From Hydractinia symbiolongicarpus (lineage: Eukaryota > Cnidaria > Hydrozoa > Anthoathecata > Hydractiniidae): a stretch of 64,000 bases of DNA. Positions 38,221-51,855 of the stretch are shown piece by piece; within the stretch, counting starts at the first letter, position 1, and every line of letters starts with the position of its first letter. The notes beneath the pieces are model-generated. The model was given only the letters and a program-made list of their open reading frames with translations, was not told where the DNA came from and searched no databases. The translations under genes were made by a program, and so were the position numbers. The stretch covers positions 4,652,001 through 4,716,000 of the forward strand of contig NC_079877.1 of NCBI RefSeq assembly GCF_029227915.1. Reading direction: 5' to 3'.

Positions 38221-39870
38221 AAAACGCATGAGATTTGTAGTTTTCAAAAATGTTTTCATTTTTGATGAGACGCTTAATAAAAGATGTTTAATCGCCGGCA
38301 AACGAAAACCCGCGATTTCCCGTAAATCCCGGGCTTGGCCCGTATAGTCAAAAGTATACAAAGAAAGTACCCAGTGAGTAAACTCATTTCCCGAACGAAT
38401 TTTTAAATTATTTTTTCACCACTAAAACGTATGAGACTTGTAGTTTTTAAAAATGTTTTCATTTTTGATGAGACGCTGAATAAAAGAAGTTTAATCGCCG
38501 GCAAACGAAAACCTGCGATTTCCCGTAAATCCTGGACTCGGCCTGTATAGTCAAAAGTATACAAAGAAAGTACCCAGGGAGTGAACTCATTTCCCAAACG
38601 ATTTTTTAATTTATTATTTCACCACTAAAACGCATGAGACTTGTAGTTTTCAAGAATGTTTTCATTTTTGATGAGACGCTGAATAAAAGAAGTTTAATCG
38701 CCGGCAAACGAAAACCTGCGATTTCCCGTAAATCCCGGGCTTGGCACGTATAGTCGAATGTATACAAAAAAGTACCCTGTGAGTAAACTCATTTCCAGAA
38801 CGATTTTTTAAAGTATTTTTTCACCACTAAAACGCATAAGACTTGTAGTTTTTAAAAATGTTTTCATTTTTGATAAGACGCTTAATGAAAGAGGTTTAAT
38901 CGCCGGCAAACGAAATCCTGCGTTTTCCCGTAAATCCGGGGCTTGGCCCGTATAGTCGAATGTATACAAAGAAAGTACCCAGGGAGTAAACTCATTTCCC
39001 GAACGATTTTTTAAAATACTTTTTCACCGCTAAAACGCATGAGACTGGTAGTTTTTAAAAATGTTTTCATTTTTGATGAGACGCTGAATAAAAGAAGTTT
39101 AATCGCCGGCAAACGAAAACCTGCGATTTCCCGTAAATCCTGGACTCGGCCCGTATAGTCAAAAGTATACAAAGAAAGTACCCAGTGAGTAAACTCATTT
39201 CCCGAACGAATTTTTAAATTATTTTTCACCACTAAAACGTATGAGACTTGTAGTTTTTAAAAAAGTTTTCATTTTTGATGAGACGCTGAATAAAAGAAGT
39301 TTAATCGCCGGCAAACGAAAACCCGCGATTTCCCGTAAATCCCGGTTTGGCCCGTATAGTCAAAAGTATACAAAGAAAGTACCCAGGGAGTAAACTCATT
39401 TCCCGAACGATTTTTTAAATTATTTTTTCACCACTAAAACGCATGAGACTTGTAGTTTTCAAAAATGTTTTCATTTTTGATGAGACGCTGAATAAAAGCA
39501 CTTTAATCGCCGACAAACGAAAACCTGCGATTTCCCTAAATCCCGGACTCGGCCCGTATAGTCAAAAGTATACAAAGAAAGTACCCAGGGAGTAAACTCA
39601 TTTCCCAAACGATTTTTTAATTTATTATTTCACCACTAAAACGCATGAGACTTGTAGTTTTCAAGAATGTTTTCATTTTTGATGAGACGCTGAATAAAAG
39701 AAGTTTAATCGCCGGCAAACGAAAACCTGCGATTTCCCGTAAATCCCGGGCTTGGCACGTATAGTCGAATGTATACAAAAAAGTACCCTGTGAGTAAACT
39801 CATTTCCAGAACGATTTTTTAAATTATTTTTTCACCACTAAAACGCATGAGACTTGTAGTTTTCAAAAAT
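38220..39870. repeat. Mixed satellite units, block A-related
   Basis: This stretch contains AAGATGTTT, CAGTGAG with CGAATTTTTAAATT and CGTATGAG, TTTATTATTTC with TTCAAGAATG, the TATACAAAAAAGTACC unit, GATAAGACGCTTAATG and the TAAAAAAGTTTTC unit. The order resembles parts of 1-500 and 57.6-58.2 kb. TTTTTAAAGTATTTTTTC near 38,812 and a one-base-short ATTATTTTTCACC near 39,219 are private. No internal tandem multi-unit copy was recognised. Confidence 0.65.
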
Positions 39871-40860
39871 GTTTTCATTTTTGATGAGACGCTGAATAAA
39901 AGCACTTTAATCGCCGGCAAACGAAAACCTGCGATTTCCCTAAATCCCGGACTCGGCCCGTATAGTCAAAAGTATACAAAGAAAGTACCCAGGGAGTAAA
40001 CTCATTTTCAGAACGATTTTTTAAATTATTATTTCACCACTAAAACGCATGAGACTTGTAGTTTTCAAAAATGTTTTCATTTTTGATGAGACGCTGAATA
40101 AAAGATGTTTAATCGCCGGCAAACGAAAACCTGCGATTTCCCTAAATCCCGGACTCGGCCCGTATAGTCAAAAGTATACAAAGAAAGTACCCAGGGAGTA
40201 AACTCATTTTCAGAACGATTTTTTAAATTATTATTTCACCACTAAAACGCATGAGACTTGTAGTTTTCAAAAATGTTTTCATTTTTGATGAGACGCTGAA
40301 TAAAAGATGTTTAATCGCCGGCAAACGAAAACCCGCGATTTCCCGTAAATCCCGGGCTTGGCCCGTATAGTCAAAAGTATACAAAGAAAGTACCCAGGGA
40401 GTGAACTCATTTCCCAAACGATTTTTTAATTTATTATTTCACCACTAAAACGCATGAGACTTGTAGTTTTCAAAAATGTTTTCATTTTTGATGAGACGCT
40501 GAATAAAAGCACTTTAATCGCCGGCAAACGAAAACCTGCGATTTCCCTAAATCCCGGACTCGGCCCGTATAGTCAAAAGTATACAAAGAAAGTACCCAGG
40601 GAGTAAACTCATTTTCAGAACGATTTTTTAAATTATTATTTCACCACTAAAACGCATGAGACTTGTAGTTTTCAAAAATGTTTTCATTTTTGATGAGACG
40701 CTGAATAAAAGATGTTTAATCGCCGGCAAACGAAAACCCGCGATTTCCCGTAAATCCCAGGCTTGGCCCGTATAGTCAAAAGTATACAAAGAAAGTACCC
40801 AGGGAGTGAACTCATTTCCCAAACGATTTTTTAATTTATTATTTCACCACTAAAACGCAT
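39870..40860. repeat. Short 1- and 2-unit repeats with CATTTTCAG marker (405 bp)
   Basis: CTCATTTTCAGAACG occurs near 40,001, 40,204 and 40,609, and AAAGATGTTTAATCG near 40,103, 40,306 and 40,711. The last two give a 405-bp, 2-unit period; the first two are 203 bp apart. One private change, ATCCCAGGCTTGG, is near 40,757. Confidence 0.72.
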
Positions 40861-42760
40861 GAGACTTGTAGTTTTCAAGAATGTTTTCATTTTTGATGAG
40901 ACGCTGAATAAAAGAAGTTTAATCGCCGGCAAACGAAAACCTGCGATTTCCCGTAAATCCCGGGCTTGGCACGTATAGTCGAATGTATACAAAAAAGTAC
41001 CCTGTGAGTAAACTCATTTCCAGAACGATTTTTTAAATTATTTTTTCACCACTAAAACGCATAAGACTTGTAGTTTTTAAAAATGTTTTCATTTTTGATA
41101 AGACGCTTAATGAAAGAGGTTTAATCGCCGGCAAACGAAAACCCGCGATTTCCCGTAAATCCCAGTTTGGCCCGTATAGTCAAAAGTATACAAAGAAAGT
41201 ACCCAGGGAGTAAACTCATTTCCCGAACGATTTTTTAAATTATTTTTTCACCACTAAAACGCATGAGACTTGTAGTTTTTAAAAATGTTTTCATTTTTGA
41301 TGAGACGCTGAATAAAAGCACTTTAATCGCCGGCAAACGAAAACCTGCGATTTCCCTAAATCCCGGACTCGGCCCGTATAGTCAAAAGTATACAAAGAAA
41401 GTACCCAGGGAGTAAACTCATTTCCCAAACTATTTTTTAATTTATTATTTCACCACTAAAACGCATGAGACTTGTAGTTTTCAAGAATGTTTTCATTTTT
41501 GATGAGACGCTGAATAAAAGAAGTTTAATCGCCGGCAAACGAAAACCTGCGATTTCCCGTAAATCCCGGGCTTGGCACGTATAGTCGAATGTATACAAAA
41601 AAGTACCCTGTGAGTAAACTCATTTCCAGAACGATTTTTTAAATTATTTTTTCACCACTAAAACGCATGAGACTTGTAGTTTTCAAAAATGTTTTCATTT
41701 TTGATGAGACGCTGAATAAAAGCACTTTAATCGCCGGCAAACGAAAACCTGCGATTTCCCTAAATTCCGGACTCGGCCCGTATAGTCAAAAGTATACAAA
41801 GAAAGTACCCAGGGAGTAAACTCATTTTCAGAACGATTTTTTAAATTATTTTTTCACCACTAAAACGCATAAGACTTGTAGTTTTTAAAAATGTTTTCAT
41901 TTTTCATGAGACGCTGAATAAAAAAAGTTTAATCGCCGGCAAACGAAAACCCGCGATTTCCCGTAAATCCCGGGCTTGACCCGTATAGTCGAATGTATAC
42001 AAAGAAAGTACCCTGTGAGTAAACTCATTTCAAGAACAATTTTTTAAATTATTTTTTCACCACTAAAACGCATGAGACTTGTAGTTTTCAAAAATGTTTT
42101 CATTTTTGATGAGACGCTGAATAAAAGAAGTTTAATCGCCGGCAAACGAAAACCCGCGATTTCCCGTAAATCCCGGGCTTGACCCGTATAGTCAAAAGTA
42201 TACAAAGAAAGTACCCAGGGAGGAAACTCATTTCCCGAACGATTTTTTAAATTACTTTTTCACCACTAAAACGCATGAGACTTGTAGTTTTTAAAAATGT
42301 TTTCATTTTTGATGAGACGCTGAATAAAAGAAGTATAATCGCCGGCAAACGAAAACCTGCGATTTCCCGTAAATCCTGGACTCGGCCGGTATAGTCAAAA
42401 GTATACAAAGAAAGTACCCAGGGAGTAAACTCATTTCCCAAACGATTTTTTAATTTATTATTTCACCACTAAAACGCATGAGACTTGTAGTTTTCAAGAA
42501 TGTTTTCATTTTTGATGAGACGCTGAATAAAAGAAGTTTAATCGCCGGCAAACGAAAACCTGCCATTTCCCGTAAATCCGGGGCTTGGCCCGTATAGTCG
42601 AATGTATACAAAGAAAGTACCCAGGGAGTAAACTCATTTCCCGAACGATTTTTTAAATTACTTTTTTACCGCTAAAACGCATGAGACTGGTAGTTTTTAA
42701 AAATGTTTTCATTTTTGATGAGACGCTGAATAAAAGAAGTTTAATCGCCGGCAAACGAAA
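40860..42760. repeat. Mixed satellite units with a 9-unit-offset copy of 39.6-39.99 kb
   Basis: 41,420-41,830 repeats 39,600-40,010 at an offset of about 1,820 bp: TTTATTATTTC, TTCAAGAATG, GGCACG with TATACAAAAAAGTACC, AAAGCACTTT with CCCTAAAT, and CATTTTCAG. The rest holds CCCAGTTTGG, TTTTTCATGAGACG, a GGGCTTGACCC/GAATG unit, GGGAGGAAAC and AAGTATAATCGCC. 41,950-42,760 resembles units 4-8 of block A. Confidence 0.65.
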
Positions 42761-44795
42761 ACCTGCGATTTCCCGTAAATCCTGGACTCGGCCCGTATAG
42801 TCAAAAGTATACAAAGAAAGTACCCAGTGAGTAAACTCATTTCCCGAACGAATTTTTAAATTATTTTTTCACCACTAAAACGTATGAGACTTGTAGTTTT
42901 TAAAAAAGTTTTCATTTTTGATGAGACGCTGAATAAAAGAAGTTTAATCGCCGGCAAACGAAAACCCGCGATTTCCCGTAAATCCCGGCTTGGCCCGTAT
43001 AGTCAAAAGTATACAAAGAAAGTACCCAGGGAGTAAACTCATTTCCCGAACGATTTTTTAAATTATTTTTTCACCACTAAAACGCATGAGACTTGTAGTT
43101 TTCAAAAATGTTTTCATTTTTGATGAGACGCTGAATAAAAGCATTTTAATCGCCGGCAAACGAAAACCTGCGATTTCCCTAAATCCCGGACTCGGCCCGT
43201 ATAGTCAAAAGTATACAAAGAAAGTACCCAGGGAGTAAACTCATTTCCAGAACGATTTTTTAAATTATTTTTTCACCACTAAAACGCATAAGACTTGTAG
43301 TTTTTAAAAATGTTTTCATTTTTGATGAGACGCTGAATAAAAGAAGTTTAATCGCCGGCAAACGAAAACCCGCGATTTCCCGTAAATCCCGGGCTTGGCC
43401 CGTATAGTCGAATGTATACAAAGAAAGTACCCTGTGAGTAAACTCATTTCAAGAACAATTTTTTAAATTATTTTTTCACCACTAAAACGCATGAGACTTG
43501 TAGTTTTTAAAAATGTTTTCATTTTTGATGACACGCTGAATAAAAGAAGTTTAATCGCCGGCAAACGAAAACCCGCGATTTCCCGTAAATCCCGGCTTGG
43601 CCCGTATAGTCAAAAGTATACAAAGAAAGTACCCAGGGAGTAAACTCATTTCCGGAACGATTTTTTAAATTATTTTTTCACCACTAAAACGCATGAGACT
43701 TGTAGTTTTCAAAAATGTTTTCATTTTTGATGAGACGCTGAATAAAAGAAGTTTAATCGCCGGCAAACGAAAACCTGCCATTTCCCGTAAATCCTGGACT
43801 CGGCCCGTATAGTCAAAAGTATACAAAGAAAGTACCCAGTGAGTAAACTCATTTCCCGAACGAATTTTTAAATTATTTTTTCACCACTAAAACGTATGAG
43901 ACTTGTAGTTTTTAAAAAAGTTTTCATTTTTTATGAGACGCTGAATAAAAGAAGTTTAATCGCCGGCAAACGAACACCCGCGATTTCCCGTAAATCCCGG
44001 CTTGGCCCGTATAGTCAAAAGTAAACAAAGAAAGTACCCAGGGAGTAAACTCATTTCCCGAACGATTTTTTAAATTATTTTTTCACCACTAAAACGCATG
44101 AGACTTGTAGTTTTCAAAAATGTTTTCATTTTTGATGAGACGCTGAATAAAAGCACTTTAATCGCCGGCAAACGAAAACCTGCGATTTCCCTAAATCCCG
44201 GACTTGGCCCGTATAGTCAAAAGGATACAAAGAAAGTACCCAGGGAGTAAACTCATTTCCAGAACGATTTTTTAAATTATTTTTTCACCACTAAAACGCA
44301 TAAGACTTGTAGTTTTTAAAAATGTTTTCATTTTTGATGAGACGCTGAATAAAAGAAGTTTAATCGCCGGCAAACGAAAACCCGCGATTTCCCGTAAATC
44401 CCGGGCTTGGCCCGTATAGTCGAATGTATACAAAGAAAGTACCCTGTGAGTAAACTCATTTCAAGAACAATTTTTTAAATTATTTTTTCACCACTAAAAC
44501 GCATGAGACTTGTAGTTTTTAAAAATGTTTTCATTTTTGATGACACGCTGAATAAAAGAAGTTTAATCGCCGGCAAACGAAAACCCGCGATTTCCCGTAA
44601 ATCCCGGCTTGGCCCGTATAGTCAAAAGTATACAAAGAAAGTACCCAGGGAGTAAACTCATTTCCGGAACGATTTTTTAAATTATTTTTTCACCACTAAA
44701 ACGCATGAGACTTGTAGTTTTCAAAAATGTTTTCATTTTTGATGAGACGTTGAATAAAAGAAGTTTAATCGCCGGCAAACGAAAACCCGCGATTT
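42760..44795. repeat. 5-unit tandem repeat (1,012 bp), two copies
   Basis: Copies start near 42,770 and 43,782. They share CAGTGAG with CGAATTTTTAAATT, TAAAAAAGTTTTC (42,901; 43,913), CGGCTTGG, AAAGCAC/T with CCCTAAAT, GAATG with CTGTGAG and AAGAACAATTTTTT, and GATGACACGC (43,528; 44,540). The second copy has CTGCCATTTCCC, TTTTTTATGAGACG, GAACACCCG, GTAAACAAAG and AAAGGATAC. The unit order matches units 1-5 of block A, about 210 units away. Confidence 0.82.
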
Positions 44796-47410
44796 CCCGT
44801 AAATCCCGGGCTTGACCCGTATAGTCAAAAGTATACAAAGAAAGTACCCAGGGAGGAAACTCATTTCCCGAACGATTTTTTAAATTACTTTTTCACCACT
44901 AAAACGCATGAGACTTGTAGTTTTTAAAAATGTTTTCATTTTTGATGAGACGCTGAATAAAAGAAGTTTAATCGCCGGCAAACGAAAACCTGCGATTTCC
45001 CGTAAATCCTGGACTCGGCTGGTATAGTCAAAAGTATACAAAGAAAGTACCCAGGAAGTAAACTCATTTCCCAAACGATTTTTTAATTTATTATTTCACC
45101 ACTAAAACGCATGAGACTTGTAGTTTTCAAGAATGTTTTCATTTTTGATGAGACGTTGAATAAAAGAAGTTTAATCGCCGGCAAACGAAAACCTGCGATT
45201 TCCCGTAAATCCGGGGCTTGGCCTGTATAGTCGAATGTATACAAAGAAAGTACCCAGGGAGTAAACTCATTTCCCGAACGATTTTTTAAATTACTTTTTC
45301 ACCGCTAAAACGCATGAGACTAGCAGTTTTTAAAAATGTTTTCATTTTTGATGAGACACTGAATAAAAGAAGTTTAATCGCCGGCAAACGAAAACCTGCG
45401 ATTTCCCGTAAATCCGGGGCTTGGCCTGTATAGTCGAATGTATACAAAGAAAGTACCCAGGGAGTAAACTCATTTCCCGAACGATTTTTTTAATTACTTT
45501 TTCACCGCTAAAACGCATGAGACTGGTAGTTTTTAAAAATGTTTTCATTTTTGATGAGACGCTGAATAAAAGAAGTTTAATCGCCGGCAAACGAAAACCT
45601 GCGATTTCCCGTAAATCCCGGTCTCGGCCCGTATAGTCAAAAGTATACAAAGAAAGTACCCAGGGAGTAAACTCATTTCCCGAACGATTTTTTAAATTAT
45701 TTTTTCACCACTTAAACGCATGAGACTTGTAGTTTTTAAAAATGTTTTCATTTTTGATGAGACGCTGAATAAAAGAAGTTTAATCGCGTGCAAACGAAAA
45801 CCCGCGATTTCCCGTAAATCCCGGGCTTCGCCCGTATAGTCAAAAGTATACAAAGAAAGTACCCAGGGAGTAAACTCATTTCCCGTACGATTTTTTAAAT
45901 TACTTTTTCACCACTAAAACGCATGAGACTTGTAGTTTTTAAAAATGTTTTTATTTTTGATCAGACGCTGAATAAAAGAAGTTTAATCGCCGGCAAACGA
46001 AAACCTGCGATTTCCCGTAAATCCTGGACTCGGCCCGTATGGTCAAAAGTATACAAAGAAAGTACCCAGGGAGTAAACTCATTTCCCAAACGATTTTTTA
46101 AATTATATTTTCACCACTAAAACGCATGAGACTTGTAGTTTTCAAGAATGTTTTTATTTTTGATGAGACGCTGAATAAAAGCAGTTTAATCGCCGGCAAA
46201 CGAAAACCTGCGATTTCCCGTAAATCCGGGGCTTGGCCTGTATAGTCGAATGTATACAAAGAAAGTACCCAGGGAGTAAACTCATTTCCCGAACGATTTT
46301 TTAAATTACTTTTTCACCGCTAAAACGCATGAGACTGGTAGTTTTTAAAAATGTTTTCATTTTTGATGAGACGCTGAATAAAAGAAGTTTAATCGCCGGC
46401 AAACGAAAACCCGCGATTTCCCGTAAATCCCGGGCTTGGCCCGTATAGTCAAAAGTATACAAAGAAAGTACCCAGGGAGTAAACTCATTTCCAGAACGAT
46501 TTTTTAAATTATTTTTTCACCACTAAAACGCATAAGACTTGTAATTTTTAAATATGTTTTCATTTTTGATGAGACGCTGAATAAAAGAAGTTTAATCGCC
46601 GGCAAACGAAAACCCGCGATTTCCCGTAAATCCCGGCTTGGCCCGCATAGTCAAAAGTATACAAAGAAAGTACCCAGGGAGTAAACTCCTTTCCCGAACG
46701 ATTTTTTAAATTATTTTTTCACCACTAAAACGCACGAGACATGTAGTTTTCAAAAATGTTTTCATTTTTGATGAGACGCTGAATAAAAGAAGTTTAATCG
46801 CCGGCAAACGAAAACCTGCGATTTCCCGTAAATCCGGGGCTTGGCCTGTATAGTCGAATGTATACAAAGAAAGTACCCAGGGAGTAAACTCATTTCCCGA
46901 ACGATTTTTTAAATTACTTTTTCACCGCTAAAACGCATGAGACTAGTAGTTTTTAAAAATGTTTTCATTTTTGATGAGACGCTGAATAAAAGAAGTTTAA
47001 TCGCCGGCAAACGAAAACCTGCGATTTCCCGTAAATCCGGGGCTTGGCCTGTATAGTCGAATGTATACAAAGAAAGTACCCAGGGAGTAAACTCATTTCC
47101 CGAACGATTTTTTAAATTACTTTTTCACCGCTAAAACGCATGAGACTGGTAGTTTTTAAAAATGTTTTCATTTTTGATGAGACGCTGAATAAAAGAAGTT
47201 TAATCGCCGGCAAACGAAAACCCGCGATTTCCCGTAAATCCCGGGCTTGGCCCGTATAGTCAAAAGTATACAAAGAAAGTACCCAGGGAGTAAACTCATT
47301 TCCCGAACGATTTTTTAAATTATCTTTTCACCACTTAAACGCATGAGACTTGTAGTTTTTAAAAATGTTTTCATTTTTGATGAGACGCTGAATAAAAGAA
47401 GTTTAATCGC
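44795..47410. repeat. Satellite units rich in the CCGGGGCTTGGCCTG type
   Basis: CCGGGGCTTGGCCTGTATAG with GAATG recurs near 45,211, 45,413, 46,225, 46,834 and 47,036. It is often adjacent to ACCGCT with GACTGG or GACTAG units, so single-unit and pair repeats are present. Private spellings are GACTAGCAG, GACACTGAATAAAAG, TTTTTTTAATTAC, TCGCGTGCAAAC, GGGCTTCGCCC, CCCGTACG and AACTCCTTTCCC. CGCACGAGACATG returns near 46,731. No single-copy DNA is seen. Confidence 0.68.
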
Positions 47411-49430
47411 CGGCAAACGAAAACCCGCGATTTCCCGTAAATCCCGGGCTTGGCCCGTATAGTCAAAAGTATACAAAGAAAGTACCCAGGGAGTAAACTC
47501 ATTTCCCGAACGATTTTTTAAATTACTTTTTCACCACTAAAACGCATGAGACTTGTAGTTTTTAAAAATGTTTTTATTTTTGATCAGACGCTGAATAAAA
47601 GAAGTTTAATCGCCGGCAAACGAAAACCTGTGATTTCCCGTAAATCCTGGACTCGGCCCGTATGGTCAAAAGTATACAAAGAAAGTACCCAGGGAGTAAA
47701 CTCATTTCCCAAACGATTTTTTAAATTATATTTTCACCACTAAAACGCATGAGACTTGTAGTTTTCAAGAATGTTTTTATTTTTGATGAGACGCTGAATA
47801 AAAGCAGTTTAATCGCCGGCAAACGAAAACCCGCGATTTCCCGTAAATCCCGGGCTTGGCACGTATAGTCGAATGTATACAAAGAAAGTACCCAGGGAGT
47901 AAACTCATTTCCCGAACGATTTTTTAAATTACTTTTTCACCGCTAAAACGCATGAGACTAGTAGTTTTTAAAAATGTTTTCATTTTTGATGAGACGCTGA
48001 ATAAAAGAAGTTTAATCGCCGGCAAACGAAAACCTGCGATTTCCCGTAAATCCGGGGCTTGGCCTGTATAGTCGAATGTATACAAAGAAAGTACCCAGGG
48101 AGTAAACTCATTTCCCGAACGATTTTTTAAATTATTTTTTCACCACTAAAACGCATGAAACTTGTAGTTTTCAAAAATGTTTTCATTTTTGATGAGACGC
48201 TGAATAAAAGAAGTTTAATCGCCGGCAAACGAAAACCCGCGATTTCCCGTAAATCCCGGGCTTGGCCCGTATAGTCAAAAGTATACAAAGAAAGTACCCA
48301 GGGAGTAAACTCATTTCCCGAACGATTTTTTAAATTACTTTTTCACCACTAAAACGCATGAGACTTGTAGTTTTTAAAAATGTTTTCATTTTTGATCAGA
48401 CGCTGAATAAAAGAAGTTTAATCGCCGGCAAACGAAAACCCGCGATTTCCCGTAAATCCCGGGCTTGGCCCGTATAGTCAAAAGTATACAAAGAAAGTAC
48501 CCAGGGAGTAAACTCATTTCCCGAACAATTTTTTAAATTACTTTTTCACCACTAAAACGCATGAGACTTGTAGTTTTTAAAAATGTTTTTATTTTTGATC
48601 AGACGCTGAATAAAAGAAGTTTAATCGCCGGCAAACGAAAACCTGTGATTTCCCGTAAATCCTGGACTCGGCCCGTATGGTCAAAAGTATACAAAGAAAG
48701 TACCCAGGGAGTAAACTCATTTCCCAAACGATTTTTTAAATTATATTTTCACCACTAAAACGCATGAGACTTGTAGTTTTCAAGAATGTTTTTATTTTTG
48801 ATGAGACGCTGAATAAAAGCAGTTTAATCGCCGGCAAACGAAAACCCGCGATTTCCCGTAAATCCCGGGCTTGGCACGTATAGTCGAATGTATACAAAGA
48901 AAGTACCCAGGGAGTAAACTCATTTCCCGAACGATTTTTTAAATTACTTTTTCACCGCTAAAACGCATGAGACTAGTAGTTTTTAAAAATGTTTTCATTT
49001 TTGATGAGACGCTGAATAAAAGAAGTTTAATCGCCGGCAAACGAAAACCTGCGATTTCCCGTAAATCCGGGGCTTGGCCTGTATAGTCGAATGTATACAA
49101 AGAAAGTACCCAGGGAGTAAACTCATTTCCCGAACGATTTTTTAAATTATTTTTTCACCACTAAAACGCATGAAACTTGTAGTTTTCAAAAATGTTTTCA
49201 TTTTTGATGAGACGCTGAATAAAAGAAGTTTAATCGCCGGCAAACGAAAACCCGCGATTTCCCGTAAATCCCGGGCTTGGCCCGTATAGTCAAAAGTATA
49301 CAAAGAAAGTACCCAGGGAGTAAACTCATTTCCCGAACGATTTTTTAAATTACTTTTTCACCACTAAAACGCATGAGACTTGTAGTTTTTAAAAATGTTT
49401 TCATTTTTGATCAGACGCTGAATAAAAGAA
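47410..49430. repeat. 5-unit tandem repeat (1,015 bp), two copies
   Basis: Copies are about 47,410-48,420 and 48,425-49,430. They share CCTGTGATTTCCC, GATCAGACGC, TTATATTTTCACC, GTATGGTC, GACTAGTAG (47,956; 48,971) and CGCATGAAACTTG (48,150; 49,165). GAACAATTTTTT near 48,525 is a difference. The second copy runs into the start of the 7-unit repeat. Confidence 0.8.
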
Positions 49431-51855
49431 GTTTAATCGCCGGCAAACGAAAACCTGCGATTTCCCGTAAATCCTGGACTCGGCCCGTATGGTCAAAAGT
49501 ATACAAAGAACGTACCCAGGGAGTAAACTCATTTCCCAAACGATTTTTTAAATTATTATTTCACCACTAAAACGCATGAGACTTGTAGTTTTCAAGAGTG
49601 TTTTTATTTTTGATGAGACGCTGAATAAAAGCAGTTTAATCGCCGGCAAACGAAAACCCGCGATTTCCCGTAAATCCCGGGCTTGGCACGTATAGTCGAA
49701 TGTATACAAAGAAAGTACCCTGTGAGTAAACTCATTTCCAGAACGATTTTTTAAATTATTTTTTCACCACTAAAACGCATAAGACTTGTAGTTTTTAAAT
49801 ATGTTTTCATTTTTGATGAGACGCTGAATAAAAGAAGTTTAATCGCCGGCAAACGAAAACCCGCGATTTCCTGTAAATCCCGGCTTGGCCCGTATAGTCA
49901 AAAGTATACAAAGAAAGTACCCAGGGAGTAAACTCATTTCCCGAACGATTTTTTAAATTATTTTTTCACAACTAAAACGCACGAGACATGTAGTTTTCAA
50001 AAATGTTTTCATTTTTGATGAGACGCTGAATAAAAGAAGTTTAATCGCCGGCAAACGAAAACCTGCGATTTCCCGTAAATCCTGGACTCGGCCCGTATGG
50101 TCAAAAGTATACAAAGAAAGTACCCAGGGAGTAAACTCATTTCCCAAACGATTTTTTAAATTATTATTTCACAACTAAAACGCATGAGACTTGTAGTTTT
50201 TAAAAATGTTTTCATTTTTGACGAGACGCTGAATAAAAGAAGTTTAATCGCCGGCAAACGAAAACCCGCGATTTCCCGTAAATCCCGGCTTGGCCCGTAT
50301 AGTCAAAAGTATACAAAGAAAGTACCCAGGGAGTAAACTCATTTCCAGAACGATTTTTTAAATTATTTTTTCACCACTAAAACGCATAAGACTTGCAGTT
50401 TTTAAAAATGTTTTCATTTTCGATGAGACGCTGAATAAAAGAAGTTTAATCGCCGGCAAACGAAAACCTGCGATTTCCCGTAAATCCGGGGCTTGGCCTG
50501 TATAGTCGAATGTATACAAAGAAAGTACCCAGGGAGTAAACTCATTTCCCGAACGATTTTTTAAATTATTTTTTCACCACTAAAACGCATGAAACTTGTA
50601 GTTTTCAAAAATGTTTTCATTTTTGATGAGACGCTGAATAAAAGAAGTTTAATCGCCGGCAAACGAAAACCCGCGATTTCCCGTAAATCCCGGGCTTGGC
50701 CCGTATAGTCAAAAGTATACAAAGAAAGTACCCAGGGAGTAAACTCATTTCCCGAACGATTTTTTAAATTACTTTTTCACCACTAAAACGCATGAGACTT
50801 GTAGTTTTTAAAAATGTTTTCATTTTTGATCAGACGCTGAATAAAAGAAGTTTAATCGCCGGCAAACGAAAACCTGCGATTTCCCGTAAATCCTGGACTC
50901 GGCCCGTATGGTCAAAAGTATACAAAGAACGTACCCAGGGAGTAAACTCATTTCCCAAACGATTTTTTAAATTATTATTTCACCACTAAAACGCATGAGA
51001 CTTGTAGTTTTCAAGAGTGTTTTTATTTTTGATGAGACGCTGAATAAAAGCAGTTTAATCGCCGGCAAACGAAAACCCGCGATTTCCCGTAAATCCCGGG
51101 CTTGGCACGTATAGTCGAATGTATACAAAGAAAGTACCCTGTGAGTAAACTCATTTCCAGAACGATTTTTTAAATTATTTTTTCACCACTAAAACGCATA
51201 AGACTTGTAGTTTTTAAATATGTTTTCATTTTTGATGAGACGCTGAATAAAAGAAGTTTAATCGCCGGCAAACGAAAACCCGCGATTTCCTGTAAATCCC
51301 GGCTTGGCCCGTATAGTCAAAAGTATACAAAGAAAGTACCCAGGGAGTAAATTCATTTCCCGAACGATTTTTTAAATTATTTTTTCACAACTAAAACGCA
51401 CGAGACATGTAGTTTTCAAAAATGTTTTCATTTTTGATGAGACGCTGAATAAAAGAAGTTTAATCGCCGGCAAACGAAAACCTGCGATTTCCCGTAAATC
51501 CTGGACTCGGCCCGTATGGTCAAAAGTATACAAAGAAAGTACCCAGGGAGTAAACTCATTTCCCAAACGATTTTTTAAATTATTATTTCACAACTAAAAC
51601 GCATGAGACTTGTAGTTTTTAAAAATGTTTTCATTTTTGACGAGACGCTGAATAAAAGAAGTTTAATCGCCGGCAAACGAAAACCCGCGATTTCCCGTAA
51701 ATCCCGGCTTGGCCCGTATAGTCAAAAGTATACAAAGAAAGTACCCAGGGAGTAAACTCATTTCCAGAACGATTTTTTAAATTATTTTTTCACCACTAAA
51801 ACGCATAAGACTTGCAGTTTTTAAAAATGTTTTCATTTTCGATGAGACGCTGAAT
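49015..51855. repeat. 7-unit tandem repeat (1,419 bp), two near-identical copies
   Basis: Copies are about 49,015-50,434 and 50,435-51,853. All rare marks recur at offset 1,419: GGGGCTTGGCCTG (49,068; 50,487), CGCATGAAAC, GATCAGACG, GAACGTACCC (49,508; 50,927), TTCAAGAGTG, CCTGTAAATCCC, CACAACTAAAAC, CGCACGAGACATG, GACGAGACGC and TTTTCGATGAG. I saw a single difference, AAACTC versus AAATTC near 49,930 and 51,351. This is one of the youngest-looking duplications here. Confidence 0.86.
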
